DNA from: Endozoicomonas sp. ISHI1
GTDB lineage: Bacteria > Pseudomonadota > Gammaproteobacteria > Pseudomonadales > Endozoicomonadaceae
Reading direction: 5' to 3'
NCBI RefSeq assembly: GCF_024606225.1
Contig: NZ_JAGRPU010000002.1
Coordinates: forward strand, 186,001 to 250,000
DNA: 64,000 nucleotides
The translations under genes were made by a program, and so were the position numbers. Within the stretch, counting starts at the first letter, position 1; every line of letters begins with the position of its first letter. Positions 1 through 12,359 of this stretch are shown one piece after another. Under the pieces are notes generated by a model. The model ran no database searches. It was not told the origin of the DNA and saw only the letters and a list, made by a program, of their open reading frames with translations.

Positions 1-17
1 TCAGTAAGTCCATACCC

Positions 18-902
18 ATGCCCTGGATACAAATCAAACTAGACACCTCTTCCGACCATGCTGAAGAACTGGAAGACCTGCTTTTGGAAGCTGGAGCCAG
101 TGCTGTAACCCTTCAGGATGGTAAAGATCAGCCATTGTTCGAACCTGAGCCAGGCAGCACACCGCTGTGGCAACACACCCTTGTCATTGGCCTCTTCGAT
201 GCCCATACAGATATGGACGCTGTAGTAGAGCACTTACAGTCTCAATACCAACAAAACCCATTTCCGGGCCACAAGATTGAAATTGTGGAAGACAAGGATT
301 GGGAAAGAGAGTGGATGACCCATTTTGTGCCCATGCGATTTGGCACAAAACTCTGGGTTTGCCCCAGTTGGAAAGAGATTCCAGAACCTGATGCTATAAA
401 CCTGATGCTCGACCCCGGTCTGGCTTTTGGAACAGGCACTCACCCAACCACAGCCCTGTGCCTTGAATGGCTGGAAAAGCAGGAAAATTTCGAAAACCAA
501 TCGGTTATCGACTACGGATGTGGGTCCGGCATTCTGGCGATTGCAGCACTATTGCTGGGTGCCAAAACAGTCACAGGTGTGGATCTTGATCCTCAGGCAC
601 TGGAAGCTACTATCGATAATGCTGAGAGGAACGGGATCGCCCCGGAAAAACTGAAAGTATATCTGCCCGAACAAGTCCCGAAAAATAAAGCAGACGTCGT
701 CATAGCCAACATACTCGCAGGCCCACTGGTAGAACTCGCCCCCACATTGGCGAGCTATCTCAAAGGTGGCGGAAAAATCACTTTATCCGGCATTCTCTCA
801 GAACAGAAAAGCAGTATCGTCAGCACCTACTCTGAATGGTTTGACCTGGGACCAGTTGTACAGAACGAAGACTGGATCCTGGTGACCGGAACCCGGAAGT
901 AA
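18..902 (+). CDS. prmA: Ribosomal protein L11 methyltransferase
   Basis: Trimethylates ribosomal protein L11 with S-adenosylmethionine in the cytoplasm. The 294-aa product starts MPWIQIKLDT, as PrmA proteins do, and has an N-terminal substrate-binding half followed by a Rossmann methyltransferase half. Motif I is visible as VIDYGCGSGILAIA (about residues 165-178) and the family segment LDPGLAFGTGTHPTT precedes it. VIANILAGPL corresponds to the NPPY-like motif IV. Length matches the family. The ATG at 18 is the natural start. Downstream gene order (DUF3426 protein, dusB, fis) is the same as in Pseudomonas, which supports orthology. Confidence 0.97.
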   Translation: MPWIQIKLDTSSDHAEELEDLLLEAGASAVTLQDGKDQPLFEPEPGSTPLWQHTLVIGLFDAHTDMDAVVEHLQSQYQQNPFPGHKIEIVEDKDWEREWMTHFVPMRFGTKLWVCPSWKEIPEPDAINLMLDPGLAFGTGTHPTTALCLEWLEKQENFENQSVIDYGCGSGILAIAALLLGAKTVTGVDLDPQALEATIDNAERNGIAPEKLKVYLPEQVPKNKADVVIANILAGPLVELAPTLASYLKGGGKITLSGILSEQKSSIVSTYSEWFDLGPVVQNEDWILVTGTRK

Positions 903-1050
903 TAACCATAAAAAGATGCAATATTTTTTGATATCAGACTGATCTCAGACAAGATCCCGGAAGATTTTATCTTTCGGGCTGTGGACATCCTTTGTAGCTC
1001 TTTGATCTAATAATCCACACTCAATCAAGACAGTAACGCATACAGGCTTC

Positions 1051-1902
1051 ATGAAAGGCTCTCGAATCACCCGCTGCCCAAAATGCCAGACCTCCTTTAA
1101 GGTGACCCAGGCGCAATTACGAGCCGCCAGTGGTTCGGTTCGATGCGGTTCCTGTCTTGAGGTGTTTGATGCCCTATCAAACATGCCCAATAAAGCTGCT
1201 CCGGAAAAACCGCTCCAGAAGAAGCCGAAAGACAAACCGGCTGAAAAACAATCGACCCGACATGACAAAGTAGCAGAGAAAAACACGACTCAGGATAGCA
1301 AGCCTGAAGAAAGCACTTTAAGAGCCGTCGAAACGACGCCTGAAGAAGAGCCCCCATTCCATTCTTTTCTGGATACTTTGAATAAGGAGCACGTTGAGGT
1401 TGATGAAGAATCAGGAAGAAGTTCCCTGAGAGTAATGGGCTGGGTCACTCTGATCCTGATTTTTTCTGTATCGCTTGCTGGACAGTACGCATGGTTTAAC
1501 AGAGATCAGCTTTCACTCGACCCACGTTTGAGACCAGCATACACTTTAAGCTGTCAATATCTGAACTGCTCCCTTCCGGCATTGGTAGATGTTAACGCCA
1601 TCAAAAGCCTGCAACTGCACATCCGTAGCCACCCCGAGCGAAGCGAAGGTCTGGTAGTAGACTCAGTGATCATCAATGAAGCCACGTTTCCGCAACCCTG
1701 GCCCCTGCTTGAGTTAACATTTACTGACATTAATGGCCAACCCGAAGCCAGTAGACGGTTTCGCCCGAAGGAGTATCTGGGCGGTGCACTGGCTGGATCC
1801 AGAGAGATACCCAGCGGACACCCCATAAGGCTCAGTATGGAAATCGTTGATCCCGGCAATGGAGCTACCAACTATCAGCTGTATTTTTTACCTGCCAATT
1901 AA
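1051..1902 (+). CDS. Zinc-ribbon (MJ0042-type) and DUF3426 membrane protein
   Basis: Function is not established for this family. The first 40 residues form a zinc ribbon with two CxxC pairs (RCPKCQTSF and VRCGSCLEVF), as in the MJ0042 family. A charged, Lys/Glu-rich low-complexity linker follows (about 50-125). One transmembrane helix lies at about 127-147 (GWVTLILIFSVSLAGQYAWF). The C-terminal part matches DUF3426, which would lie in the periplasm if the zinc ribbon is cytoplasmic. The gene sits between prmA and dusB, as in Pseudomonas. I am confident of the family, not of a role. Confidence 0.85.
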   Translation: MKGSRITRCPKCQTSFKVTQAQLRAASGSVRCGSCLEVFDALSNMPNKAAPEKPLQKKPKDKPAEKQSTRHDKVAEKNTTQDSKPEESTLRAVETTPEEEPPFHSFLDTLNKEHVEVDEESGRSSLRVMGWVTLILIFSVSLAGQYAWFNRDQLSLDPRLRPAYTLSCQYLNCSLPALVDVNAIKSLQLHIRSHPERSEGLVVDSVIINEATFPQPWPLLELTFTDINGQPEASRRFRPKEYLGGALAGSREIPSGHPIRLSMEIVDPGNGATNYQLYFLPAN

Positions 1903-2386
1903 AAGACTGGCAGAAGCGAAAGCCCTATAAATCGAGTCTCTATGGTGTTTTACCGGCAAGTGCATCCACAAACCGTAACCGAGCAATTGCAATAAGTAGA
2001 TATCGCAAATCTATAGGTATTTAATCGAGATCAAAAATCACTTAGATCACCTAAATTATTACTTGCGGTACTTTTCACAAAAGTCACTATACACCGTCTT
2101 TGAAAGGTCATATTTCGCAACAGGACACCGGTACGTGGTAATAACTGCTCGTGAAGATGAGTGCTGTTCCAGTCAGAGCCCACAATAAAACACCCTTTCG
2201 TCTAAAAATTGTACAGAGTATTATATGCGATTACGCCTGCCTGATCTCCCACAAAGAGACACTGAAAGTCGTATAAATCTTTGAAAACCCCGCAAGATCG
2301 ACCTCTTGCTTTTTTCATGATCCCGAGCAGTCATTTAAATCACCTTAGAGGATTTTTATCACGCTCTGGACAGTAGCAACGCTGGA
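1903..2386. other. Intergenic region upstream of dusB-fis
   Basis: A stretch of about 480 bases without a credible ORF. It is AT-rich and should carry the dusB-fis promoter. In E. coli that promoter is growth-phase and stringent controlled and is repressed by Fis. A possible sigma-70 pair lies near 2063-2095 (TTGCGG, then ACTATACA), but the spacing is long. I could not fix a start site or recognise an RNA here. Confidence 0.4.
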
Positions 2387-3394
2387 TTGAGGCAAACCAC
2401 TTTGTTAAAGATAGGTCCATACACTATTCAAAGTCCGGTTATCCTGGCCCCCATGGCCGGAGTAACAGATCGCCCATTCAGGCAACTGTGTCTGAGAATG
2501 GGAGCGGGTATGGCCGTCTCAGAAATGGTGACCAGCAACCCAAAACTCTGGAACACACGAAAGTCTCGACTGAGAATGGATCATCACGCCGAAGAGTTTC
2601 AACCTCGCTCTGTTCAGATTGCAGGCAGTGACCCGGAACAAATGGCTGTTGCGGCTCGTCTAAACCAGGAACGGGGCGCCCAAATCATTGATATCAACAT
2701 GGGCTGCCCTGCAAAAAAAGTCTGCAACAAAGCGGCTGGCTCCGCTCTGATGAGAGAACCTGAACTGGTAAAGCAAATATTGAAGTCAGTGGTTCAGGCG
2801 GTTGATATCCCGGTCACTCTAAAGACACGGACCGGCTGGTGTCCTGAAAACAAAAACGGCCTCGACATTGCCTTGATGGCACAGGACTTTGGTATATCCG
2901 CTCTGGCCGTTCATGGTAGAACCCGCCAGTGTATGTATAAGGGTGAGGCTGAATACGAGACCATTGCCCGAATTTGTGAATCCATGGAGATTCCAGTGAT
3001 AGCCAATGGCGATATTACTTCTCCCGAGAAAGCAAAAGCGGTATTGGACATCACAGGCGCAGACGCCGTCATGGTGGGACGTGCAGCCCAGGGAAGACCC
3101 TGGATATTCAGGGAGATTAACCACTACCTTGAACAGGGTAAACAGCTGCCAGCGCCGGAACACAAAGAGATCCAGTCCATTCTACTGGGTCACCTTGCTG
3201 CACTTCACGAGTTTTATGGTGAAACCCAAGGCGTGCGCATAGCCAGAAAACACGTTGGCTGGTACCTGCAGGCCAGCCCATCCGGATCAAGACTTCGCAA
3301 ACAATTCAACAATCTAGAGTCTGCAGAAGAACAAGAAAACTGCATACTGGAGTACTTTCAAACCTTAAGTCATCACAAGGATATTGCAGCATGA
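2387..3394 (+). CDS. dusB: tRNA-dihydrouridine synthase B
   Basis: FMN-dependent enzyme reducing uridine to dihydrouridine in the D-loop of tRNAs. The product has the Dus TIM barrel with the signature [15 protein letters not shown] near the N terminus and the active-site segment [13 protein letters not shown] containing the catalytic Cys. Later segments [25 protein letters not shown] and [14 protein letters not shown] bind FMN and phosphate. There is no ATG near the expected N terminus. Either TTG at 2387 or TTG at 2402 is the start, and GAGG at 2389-2392 is well placed for the latter. The last four bases overlap the fis start (ATGA), the classic dusB-fis operon. Confidence 0.95.
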   Translation: MRQTTLLKIGPYTIQSPVILAPMAGVTDRPFRQLCLRMGAGMAVSEMVTSNPKLWNTRKSRLRMDHHAEEFQPRSVQIAGSDPEQMAVAARLNQERGAQIIDINMGCPAKKVCNKAAGSALMREPELVKQILKSVVQAVDIPVTLKTRTGWCPENKNGLDIALMAQDFGISALAVHGRTRQCMYKGEAEYETIARICESMEIPVIANGDITSPEKAKAVLDITGADAVMVGRAAQGRPWIFREINHYLEQGKQLPAPEHKEIQSILLGHLAALHEFYGETQGVRIARKHVGWYLQASPSGSRLRKQFNNLESAEEQENCILEYFQTLSHHKDIAA

Positions 3395-3693
3395 CGGCAC
3401 CTCATATTATTACTGATAAACCCTCTGTCCATGGACAGACACTAACCAGCCCTATCGAGAGTGAAACGCAGACACTCCGCGACAGTGTTGAGAAAGCAAT
3501 GAACAACTACTTCAGCCATCTGGATGGTCAGGAAGTAACCGATGTATACCAGATGGTCCTTTCTGAAGTAGAAGCCCCCCTTCTGGAAACCGTTATGACG
3601 TACGTCAAGGGTAACCAGACCAGAGCTTCAGTCCTGCTTGGTTTGAACCGTGGCACACTAAGAAAGAAACTCAAGCAATACGACCTTTTGTAA
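3391..3693 (+). CDS. fis: DNA-binding protein Fis
   Basis: Nucleoid-associated homodimer that bends DNA and activates rRNA/tRNA promoters in fast growth. At 100 aa it is family-sized. The C-terminal helix-turn-helix [20 protein letters not shown] is typical, and the four-helix dimer core precedes it. The ATG overlaps the dusB stop, so translation is likely coupled. The N-terminal beta-hairpin region (about 1-30) diverges from enterics, as is usual for Fis outside that group. Confidence 0.95.
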   Translation: MTAPHIITDKPSVHGQTLTSPIESETQTLRDSVEKAMNNYFSHLDGQEVTDVYQMVLSEVEAPLLETVMTYVKGNQTRASVLLGLNRGTLRKKLKQYDLL

Positions 3694-3955
3694 CCTCCCT
3701 GCCTCTAAAGTCGTATTATGATCTGTGACATGAATACGACTTTATCTACCTCCCGTCTTTACAACCCATATAAAAACAAAACCCAGATCTTTTTGAAGAT
3801 CAATAGCTTTGTAATAACCTGTACTTCAGTTCGAGGTAGCAACATTATTTTTGTATTTCCCACTATTTCCGAGAATCGGATGCTGCGAAGAAGCTCAAAT
3901 CCGGCTAGAATCAGTCAGCTTTTCAGGCAACGATTTTTCAGTGAGTAAAGGAATG

Positions 3956-5542
3956 ATGGCAAACGATTTCGAACAGCCTCCCCTTCGAAGAGCCCTGATC
4001 AGTGTCTCAGATAAAACCGGGATAGTGGAATTTGCACGTGCACTGCATCAGCGCTCAGTAGAAATCCTCTCCACGGGCGGCACGTACAATCTGCTGGTTG
4101 AGCACGATATTCCCGCTGTGGAAATCTCCAGTTACACTGGCTTTCCGGAAATGATGGACGGCAGAGTCAAAACCCTGCACCCCAAAGTTCACGGAGGCAT
4201 TCTGGGTCGCTCCGGTCAGGACGAAGCCGTCATGACAGAGCACGGTATCAAGCCAATCGATCTGGTCGTCGTCAACCTCTACCCCTTCGAGCAGACAGTG
4301 ACCCGTGAGGACTGCACACTGGAGATGGCGATCGAGAACATTGACATTGGTGGCCCCACCATGGTTCGTGCTGCTGCCAAAAACCACAGGGACACCACGA
4401 TTGTCGTCGATGCAAAAGACTACACCCGGGTGCTCTCCGAGCTTGGTGAGAACAACGGCTCTGTTTCTGCAGCGACTCGTTTTGATCTTGCAGTAAAGGC
4501 CTTTGAGCATACTGCTCAGTATGATGGTGCTATTGCCAACTATCTCGGAACATTGACGGGCGATAACGAAGAACCAGAAGCCTTTCCTCGAACTTTTAAC
4601 CGTCAGTACAAAAAAGTACAGGACATGCGTTATGGCGAGAACCCCCATCAGAAAGCCGCTTTCTATGTAGAAGATCCTGCTCCTTCGGGCACTGTTTCCA
4701 GTGCTCAGAAGATTCAGGGCAAGGCACTCTCTTTCAATAATATTGCTGACACCGATGCGGCTCTGGAATGTGTCAAATCTTTTGAATCTGCTGCCTGTGT
4801 CATCGTCAAACATGCCAACCCATGTGGTGTAGCCATCGGCGCTGACATCTTTGAGGCTTATAACAGAGCCTACACAACCGACCCCACATCCGCCTTTGGT
4901 GGCATCATAGCGTTTAACAGAAAACTCGATGCAGTCACTGCCAACGCCATCATTGATCGTCAGTTTGTAGAAGTCATCATTGCTCCGGAAGTCGACAGCG
5001 AAGCAGAAATCATTCTTCAGAACAAAAAGAATATCCGGCTACTGTGTTGCGGCACACTACCAGAGACAACAGAACATTTTCTGGATTTCAAACGAGTCAA
5101 TGGCGGACTGCTGGTTCAAGACAGCGACATCAAGGTAACCAGCACCCTGGAACTGAAATCAGTTACAGAGAGAACACCCACTGAAGCAGAACTGGACGAT
5201 CTGCTTTTCGCCTGGAAAGTGGGTAAGTTTGTCAAGTCGAATGCGATCGTCTACGCCAGGGATCATCAAACCATCGGTATAGGTGCAGGTCAGATGAGCC
5301 GGGTTTACAGTGCTCGAATTGCCGGCATCAAGGCAGCCGACGAAAATCTGGAAGTCCGCGGATCTGTAATGGCATCAGACGCCTTCTTCCCATTCAGGGA
5401 TGGCATTGATGCAGCCGCCAGTGCCGGAATTACCGCTGTCATCCAGCCAGGCGGCTCCATGCGAGATCAAGAAGTGATTGATGCCGCCAACGAGGTCGGC
5501 ATTGCCATGGTATTCACAGGCGTCAGACATTTTCGTCACTGA
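3956..5542 (+). CDS. purH: Bifunctional AICAR formyltransferase / IMP cyclohydrolase
   Basis: Catalyses the last two steps of IMP synthesis. The N-terminal MGS-like cyclohydrolase domain (about 1-200) has [22 protein letters not shown] and [17 protein letters not shown]. The C-terminal AICAR transformylase domain has the Lys-His pair in [10 protein letters not shown] and ends [16 protein letters not shown]...FTGVRHFRH. Two ATGs occur at 3953 and 3956. AAAGGA at 3947-3952 is better spaced for 3956, giving 528 aa, close to the E. coli enzyme. An upstream in-frame ATG at 3851 would add residues with no family counterpart. purD follows, after a terminator. Confidence 0.96.
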   Translation: MANDFEQPPLRRALISVSDKTGIVEFARALHQRSVEILSTGGTYNLLVEHDIPAVEISSYTGFPEMMDGRVKTLHPKVHGGILGRSGQDEAVMTEHGIKPIDLVVVNLYPFEQTVTREDCTLEMAIENIDIGGPTMVRAAAKNHRDTTIVVDAKDYTRVLSELGENNGSVSAATRFDLAVKAFEHTAQYDGAIANYLGTLTGDNEEPEAFPRTFNRQYKKVQDMRYGENPHQKAAFYVEDPAPSGTVSSAQKIQGKALSFNNIADTDAALECVKSFESAACVIVKHANPCGVAIGADIFEAYNRAYTTDPTSAFGGIIAFNRKLDAVTANAIIDRQFVEVIIAPEVDSEAEIILQNKKNIRLLCCGTLPETTEHFLDFKRVNGGLLVQDSDIKVTSTLELKSVTERTPTEAELDDLLFAWKVGKFVKSNAIVYARDHQTIGIGAGQMSRVYSARIAGIKAADENLEVRGSVMASDAFFPFRDGIDAAASAGITAVIQPGGSMRDQEVIDAANEVGIAMVFTGVRHFRH

Positions 5543-5551
5543 TCGCTGACA

Positions 5552-5577
5552 AGAGACACAGAATGTGTCTCTTTTTT
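5552..5577 (+). terminator. Intrinsic terminator after purH
   Basis: A perfect 9-bp stem AGAGACACA / TGTGTCTCT (5552-5560 and 5564-5572) with a GAA loop is followed directly by a run of T. It starts just after the purH stop, so purD probably has its own promoter or depends on read-through. Confidence 0.85.
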
Positions 5578-5648
5578 CACTCGATCTACGACCAATAACA
5601 AACACTGGCTATCCACCACAAACAGACTCCCCGGGGACAGGCAAACCT

Positions 5649-6932
5649 ATGAAAGTACTTATCATCGGCAGTGGCGGACGCGAACATGCGCTCGCCTGGA
5701 AAGCAACTCAAGACGACAAGGTAGGACAGGTTTTTGTGGCACCTGGAAACGCAGGAACAGCTCTTGAGCAAGGCATAACCAACATCAGCATTGATGTTCT
5801 TGAACTCGATAAACTGGTTGAATTCGCCAGCGAAGAAAACATCGACCTTACCATTGTTGGCCCTGAAGCCCCTCTGGTGGCCGGTATTGTTGACCGCTTT
5901 GAAGCAGCCAACCTCACTATTTTCGGCCCCACTCAAGGTGCTGCACAACTGGAAGGCTCGAAGGCTTTCACCAAAGACTTCCTGGCTCGCCACAAAATCC
6001 CTACTGCCGACTATCAAACCTTCACTGACATTGATCAGGCCAAAGCCTATGTCCGTGAGAAAGGCACCCCTGTTGTCGTAAAAGCGGACGGACTGGCGGC
6101 TGGCAAAGGCGTCATTCTTGCTGACACAGAAGAACAGGCACTTGCTGCCATTGATGACATGCTGGCTGGCAACGCCTTTGGTGAAGCAGGACACCGGGTG
6201 GTTATCGAAGAATTCCTTCAAGGAGAAGAAGCCAGCTTTATTGTTATGGTGGATGGCAAAAACATTCTACCTCTGGTGACCAGCCAGGATCATAAAGCCA
6301 GGGATAACGGTGACAAAGGCCCTAACACGGGTGGTATGGGTGCATACTCGCCGGCACCGGTAGTGACTCAGAGCATTCATGAGCGCGCAATGGAGGAAGT
6401 GATCATTCCCACCGTGAAAGGTATGGCTGCCGAAGGTAACACCTACAAGGGTTTTCTTTACGCAGGCCTGATGATTGACGACAAAGGCACACCAAAAGTA
6501 CTGGAATTCAACTGTCGTTTCGGTGACCCTGAAACCCAGCCCATTATGATGCGTCTGCAATCCAGTCTGACTGAACTTTGTCTGGCTGGCGCAACAGGAA
6601 AGCTGGATCAAATCCAGGCCCAGTGGGATGAAAGAACCGCACTTGGCGTTGTTATGGCCGCAGGTGGCTACCCGGAAAAGTACCACAAAGGCGACATCAT
6701 CACTGGTATTGAGAAAGCCAACTCAACAGACTGCAAAGTGTTTCACGCCGGCACTCAGTTAAGGGGAGAACAAGTAGTGACCTATGGCGGTCGCGTACTC
6801 TGTGTCACGGCTCTGGGCAGCAGCGTCAGCGAAGCGCAGGACAAAGCCTATCAGGCCTCCTCAAAAATTCAGTGGGATAATGCTTACTTCAGGACAGACA
6901 TTGGCTATCGCGCTATAGCCAGAGAACATTAA
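5649..6932 (+). CDS. purD: Phosphoribosylamine-glycine ligase (GARS)
   Basis: ATP-grasp enzyme joining glycine to phosphoribosylamine in purine synthesis. The 427-aa product starts MKVLIIGSGGREHALAWK, the family N terminus. The ATP-grasp core shows TPVVVKADGLAAGKGV, and metal-ligand residues lie in LEFNCRFGDPETQ. TGGMGAYSPAP is also characteristic. The ATG at 5649 was chosen; the in-frame extension from 5565 overlaps the purH terminator and lacks family residues. It follows purH, as in many gammaproteobacteria. Confidence 0.97.
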   Translation: MKVLIIGSGGREHALAWKATQDDKVGQVFVAPGNAGTALEQGITNISIDVLELDKLVEFASEENIDLTIVGPEAPLVAGIVDRFEAANLTIFGPTQGAAQLEGSKAFTKDFLARHKIPTADYQTFTDIDQAKAYVREKGTPVVVKADGLAAGKGVILADTEEQALAAIDDMLAGNAFGEAGHRVVIEEFLQGEEASFIVMVDGKNILPLVTSQDHKARDNGDKGPNTGGMGAYSPAPVVTQSIHERAMEEVIIPTVKGMAAEGNTYKGFLYAGLMIDDKGTPKVLEFNCRFGDPETQPIMMRLQSSLTELCLAGATGKLDQIQAQWDERTALGVVMAAGGYPEKYHKGDIITGIEKANSTDCKVFHAGTQLRGEQVVTYGGRVLCVTALGSSVSEAQDKAYQASSKIQWDNAYFRTDIGYRAIAREH

Positions 6933-7234
6933 GTATTTGATGCTTTTCAGATGGAGCGAACAGCCTACCCGCTCCATCAGCTGATCACACTTCACCCCAT
7001 CTAAACTAGCGTCCACCGAACAATAGAATAAAAAACTCATAAAGCTTCTATCTCCAGAGCACAAAAACCTTCAAAGTAAAGTTATATAAAATTGCAACGA
7101 TTCCACTTTTCCGCAAGCCAGCTTAGGGTATACTCACTACCAATCGAAAAATGGAATTTTCAATAAATATTATGTGCGCTGTATTCAACCGCCTGTTATC
7201 GATTGCCCCCCACCCCTCCTCAGGCACAGAGTCG

Positions 7235-9619
7235 ATGTCGCGCCTTCGTATCAAGGTTGGGTTGTGGATAAGAGCAGTATTACTAATGGTTCTGGCTACC
7301 ACCTACAGTGCGAAAGTATTCAGCCTTGATCAGATCACTCATCAGCAGCCTCAAAAAGTTTCCATCAATCTTGAGCCTTTCTCCAGAATTTTCATTGATC
7401 CGGAAAGTTCACTCGATTTAGATCAGATCAATGATCTGGATTACTTGTTTCGTTTTGCTCCCTGGCAGAGGAAAAGCCTTTACTTCACCAGCCAGAAAGG
7501 CACAGCCTGGATCAAGATCTCACTGCCCAAAGACATCAACGTTAAGCCTATACCCATTCTCTGGCTTCAACCACCACCCGGCGTATCGCTAACTGCGTAT
7601 ATTTCAGGCCCAAAACATTACAGGCAACTTCCAGATAGACGACAGCCCGGCAGCAATGTTTATCTTTATAATCTGATGCCCTTTGTGGATAAAACACTGG
7701 ATTTATTTATTGAGATACCCGCAAGCGCCTCAGGCAACCTACACGCCTCTCTGAAGTCTCCCAGTGCAGTTCTCAGCGATCTGGCATTCACTCACTGGCA
7801 AAGCGGTTGGCTGCTGGCTCTGTTTTTCGTCATGATGATTATGAATGCCATTAACGGGTTTAAATTTCATCAGAAGGCTCATATCTATCTGGCCGGCTTC
7901 TGCTTTATGGGCACGATATTTTTGATAAGCTGGCAGGGATTATTTCATATCAGCAAGTTCGAGTCAGGATGGCTGCAAAACTTGATGATGAACGTTTCAC
8001 TGATCGTTGGAACCATTCTGCTCAGTCAATTAGCTCGCGCCAGTTTGACGGGAAAGAGCGTTAAACTCATCTACTGTTTTAACACGCTCTCCATCATCTC
8101 GACATCATTACTGATACTTACTTTGACAGGCACCTCTGCATCCCTGGAGCACAGTCTGATACTCAACCTGCTGACGACTCAGATCATCTGGTATTGCAGC
8201 CTGTTCGTCAGAGTACCCGGTGCACTGAAGATTCCTGCCTGGATTACCACCCCTTATGCCCTTGTCCACCTGTTAGCCTCACTGGCTATTCTGGGCGTTT
8301 TCGATTATAACCCCACTGCCGCCACTTGGATGCTGCTTCAAGCAACTTCGTTAACCATTCTTGCCTCCAGCTTTTATTTTGGTTACCAGAGACGTCTGCC
8401 AAAGGGAGCAAAGCTCGCACAGGAACCACCACTCAGCCCGGCATCCAAAACCCAAATGACAAAAGATAAGAGTCTATTTAACGCTTTGGGCCATGAACTC
8501 AGAACACCTTTAAATGGCGTACTGGGGATGTCTGAACTACTCCGAAGCACACAGCTGACCCCCAAACAGGAAAACTATGTTGAAACCCTGAGATATGCAG
8601 GCAACGAGCTCAGCAATCTGATCAACCTGCTTTCTGAAGCCTGGAAACTTGAGCAAAACGAAGCCAGCCTTGAGATCAAACCCTACGATATCAATGAGTT
8701 TCTGAACGACTGCCTCATTAAATTCCGGTTACGGGCAGAGCAACTGAATACTGAACTGATCAGCTTTGTGCACCCTGATGTCCCGGATATCAGTGAAACA
8801 GATACACGTCAGCTATCACTCATTTTAGAAGGCGCCCTGATTCATATCTTTCGCCAAACAAAAAACAGTGAAATAATGATTTCCGTCAGTCAGAACGCCC
8901 AGCTGCCAGACTCAGAACCGAACAGGCAGAATGAAAGTAAAGACGGCTACATTCTTTATCAGATCAGTTACAGTCAGGGGAAACAAGCTCTGAACCTTCC
9001 GGGTAACATCAGTGGACTCAGTTACTCTGAAGCGAAAAAACAGGCCAACATCAGCATACATCTTTACATTACCATCCAATTAATTGAAGCCATGTCCGGG
9101 CACTTTGGCATCATGAATCAGGGCAACACGCATATCTGGTTTGCCATTCCACATAAACAACAAACAACAAACGCCATTCGTCGGGATGAACAACCGCTTT
9201 TCTATCACAAAAATATCAAGGCACTGATTGTTGATGACAATAAAACCTGTAGACAGGTTCTGGCCCAACAATGTGCACTGATGGGCATCAATACACTGGA
9301 TGCTGAAGACGGTCGGGAAGCGCTGGCTATGATTCGCAACGAAGCCTACCTGGGAAGAGCCTTCGACGTGATCATACTTGACCACCATATGCCGGGTATG
9401 AATGGCATCCAAATGGCTGAAAGACTCCAGGAAGAGAGTCAGATGGAGATCCCAAAAATCATCATGCTCACCGGTGCTACAAACCCACCAGGAAAACAAC
9501 ATGCGGATAGATTGAGGATCAGTCAATTCCTGACCAAACCCACTGAATCCAAAACGCTCAAGAAGACAATTTCACAGGTTCTGGGAGAACCCCATCAGGA
9601 TAAGAATGAGACAGCCTGA
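7235..9619 (+). CDS. RetS-like hybrid sensor protein (7TMR-DISM, HisKA, degenerate HATPase, one receiver)
   Basis: Inner-membrane signalling protein in the genomic place of Pseudomonas retS (just after purD). From the ATG at 7235: signal peptide (1-27), a periplasmic 7TMR-DISMED2-like beta domain (about 30-160), seven predicted transmembrane helices (about 190-385), HisKA with H-box FNALGHELRTPLNG (His at about 420), and one C-terminal receiver with VIILDHHMPGMNG (phospho-Asp about 716) and TKP. The region between HisKA and receiver lacks a recognisable N-box and DxGxG, so ATP binding is doubtful. Pseudomonas RetS acts by binding GacS and has two receivers; this protein has one. An upstream in-frame ATG at 7151 exists, but 7235 begins a proper signal peptide. 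Confidence 0.82.
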   Translation: MSRLRIKVGLWIRAVLLMVLATTYSAKVFSLDQITHQQPQKVSINLEPFSRIFIDPESSLDLDQINDLDYLFRFAPWQRKSLYFTSQKGTAWIKISLPKDINVKPIPILWLQPPPGVSLTAYISGPKHYRQLPDRRQPGSNVYLYNLMPFVDKTLDLFIEIPASASGNLHASLKSPSAVLSDLAFTHWQSGWLLALFFVMMIMNAINGFKFHQKAHIYLAGFCFMGTIFLISWQGLFHISKFESGWLQNLMMNVSLIVGTILLSQLARASLTGKSVKLIYCFNTLSIISTSLLILTLTGTSASLEHSLILNLLTTQIIWYCSLFVRVPGALKIPAWITTPYALVHLLASLAILGVFDYNPTAATWMLLQATSLTILASSFYFGYQRRLPKGAKLAQEPPLSPASKTQMTKDKSLFNALGHELRTPLNGVLGMSELLRSTQLTPKQENYVETLRYAGNELSNLINLLSEAWKLEQNEASLEIKPYDINEFLNDCLIKFRLRAEQLNTELISFVHPDVPDISETDTRQLSLILEGALIHIFRQTKNSEIMISVSQNAQLPDSEPNRQNESKDGYILYQISYSQGKQALNLPGNISGLSYSEAKKQANISIHLYITIQLIEAMSGHFGIMNQGNTHIWFAIPHKQQTTNAIRRDEQPLFYHKNIKALIVDDNKTCRQVLAQQCALMGINTLDAEDGREALAMIRNEAYLGRAFDVIILDHHMPGMNGIQMAERLQEESQMEIPKIIMLTGATNPPGKQHADRLRISQFLTKPTESKTLKKTISQVLGEPHQDKNETA

Positions 9620-9638
9620 TGCCAGAAGACATCAGGCT
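9613..9638. terminator. Hairpin between convergent retS-like gene and hemE
   Basis: A 9-bp inverted repeat AGCCTGATG / CATCAGGCT with an 8-base loop overlaps the stop of the sensor gene. It lies between convergent genes, but neither side has a clear T tract, so terminator function is only possible. Confidence 0.4.
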
Positions 9639-9653
9639 GACGAATACGGTCAA

Positions 9654-10721
9654 TTATTGTGCATGGTATCGGACTGACAGTTCGTGGACCGCATCGACAA
9701 AGGCTCTTGCACGATCAGGTTCGACAAACTGATGAATGCCGTGCCCCAGATTGAAGACGTGACCCTCACCCGGTCCGAAACCTCTGAGAATTTTAGCCAC
9801 TTCTTCTCTTATGCGCTCTGATGATGCATAGAGAACCGATGGGTCCATATTTCCCTGCAACGCGACCTTATCCCCTACACGACGACGTGCATCAGAAATA
9901 TCGGTCGTCCAATCCAGGCCCAGAGCATCCGCACCGGTTGCGGCCATAGATTCGAGCCACTGACCACCATTTTTGGTGAAAAGAATGACGGGCACCTTTC
10001 TACCCTGATGTTCTCTGATCAAACCTGAAACAATCTTCTCCATGTACTTTAAGGAAAATGCTCTATAGCACTCAGGAGAAAGCGCCCCACCCCAGGTATC
10101 AAAGATCTGGACGGCCTGAGCTCCTGCTTTAATCTGGGCATTCAGATAATGTGTCACAGAGTCTGCCAATACATCCAGCAATTGAGACAACATCTGGGGC
10201 TGATCAAACATCATCGCTTTTATACGACGAAAATCTTTACTGCTCCCCCCCTCAACCATGTAGGTAGCCAGAGTCCACGGACTGCCGGAAAAACCAATCA
10301 GAGGCACACGACCATTGAGCTCGGAGCGGATAGTGCGTAACGCATCCATGACATAGCCCAGATCCTTTTCGGGATCCGGAACAGACAGTGCTTCAACATC
10401 GCTCGCTGTTCGAATGGGCTTTTTAAACCTCGGGCCTTCTCCCGTCTCAAAATACAACCCCAAGCCCATTGCATCCGGGATGGTGAGGATATCTGAAAAA
10501 AGAATGGCCGCATCCAGGTCAAAACGCACCAGTGGCTGAATGGTTACTTCACAAGCCAGCTCAGGATTCATACAAAGCGACATAAAATCACCCGCTTTGC
10601 TCCTAAGCTCCCGATATTCAGGCAAATAACGTCCAGCCTGACGCATCATCCATACGGGGGTGACATCAACAGGCTCTCTCAGCAGAGCCCTCAGTAAGCG
10701 ATCATTTTTCAGCTCGGTCAT
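9654..10721 (-). CDS. hemE: Uroporphyrinogen decarboxylase
   Basis: Decarboxylates the four acetate side chains of uroporphyrinogen III to give coproporphyrinogen III in haem synthesis. The cofactor-free TIM-barrel enzyme shows the N-terminal signature [29 protein letters not shown] with the catalytic Asp, [17 protein letters not shown], and the C-terminal [14 protein letters not shown]. The ATG at 10721 ([14 protein letters not shown]) gives 355 aa, the usual length; the upstream ATG at 10745 adds eight unrelated residues. The gene follows gltBD on the same strand, as in Pseudomonas. Confidence 0.97.
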   Translation of the reverse strand: MTELKNDRLLRALLREPVDVTPVWMMRQAGRYLPEYRELRSKAGDFMSLCMNPELACEVTIQPLVRFDLDAAILFSDILTIPDAMGLGLYFETGEGPRFKKPIRTASDVEALSVPDPEKDLGYVMDALRTIRSELNGRVPLIGFSGSPWTLATYMVEGGSSKDFRRIKAMMFDQPQMLSQLLDVLADSVTHYLNAQIKAGAQAVQIFDTWGGALSPECYRAFSLKYMEKIVSGLIREHQGRKVPVILFTKNGGQWLESMAATGADALGLDWTTDISDARRRVGDKVALQGNMDPSVLYASSERIREEVAKILRGFGPGEGHVFNLGHGIHQFVEPDRARAFVDAVHELSVRYHAQ

Positions 10722-10815
10722 GGGGTTTCCAGAATTCAGGAACAATGCAATAAGCCGTAAGAAGATCCGGGCAAGCGCTTAGAGTCTGCCCAAACCGAAA
10801 AAGCTACGATGTTAG

Positions 10816-10851
10816 AAAATAAAAGGGGGAGAATACTCATTCCCCCCCCTA
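10816..10851 (-). terminator. Intrinsic terminator after gltD
   Basis: On the minus strand a G-rich arm and GAAT pair with ATTC(T)CCCCC around a GAGT loop, followed by TTTTATTTT. It lies about 55 bp beyond the gltD stop, between gltD and hemE. Confidence 0.75.
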
Positions 10852-10904
10852 ATGACAATCTTCCACTGCTCGAGAACATTCATCCTGATAAGCTCTCTGC
10901 AGGA

Positions 10905-12359
<1,455 letters not shown>

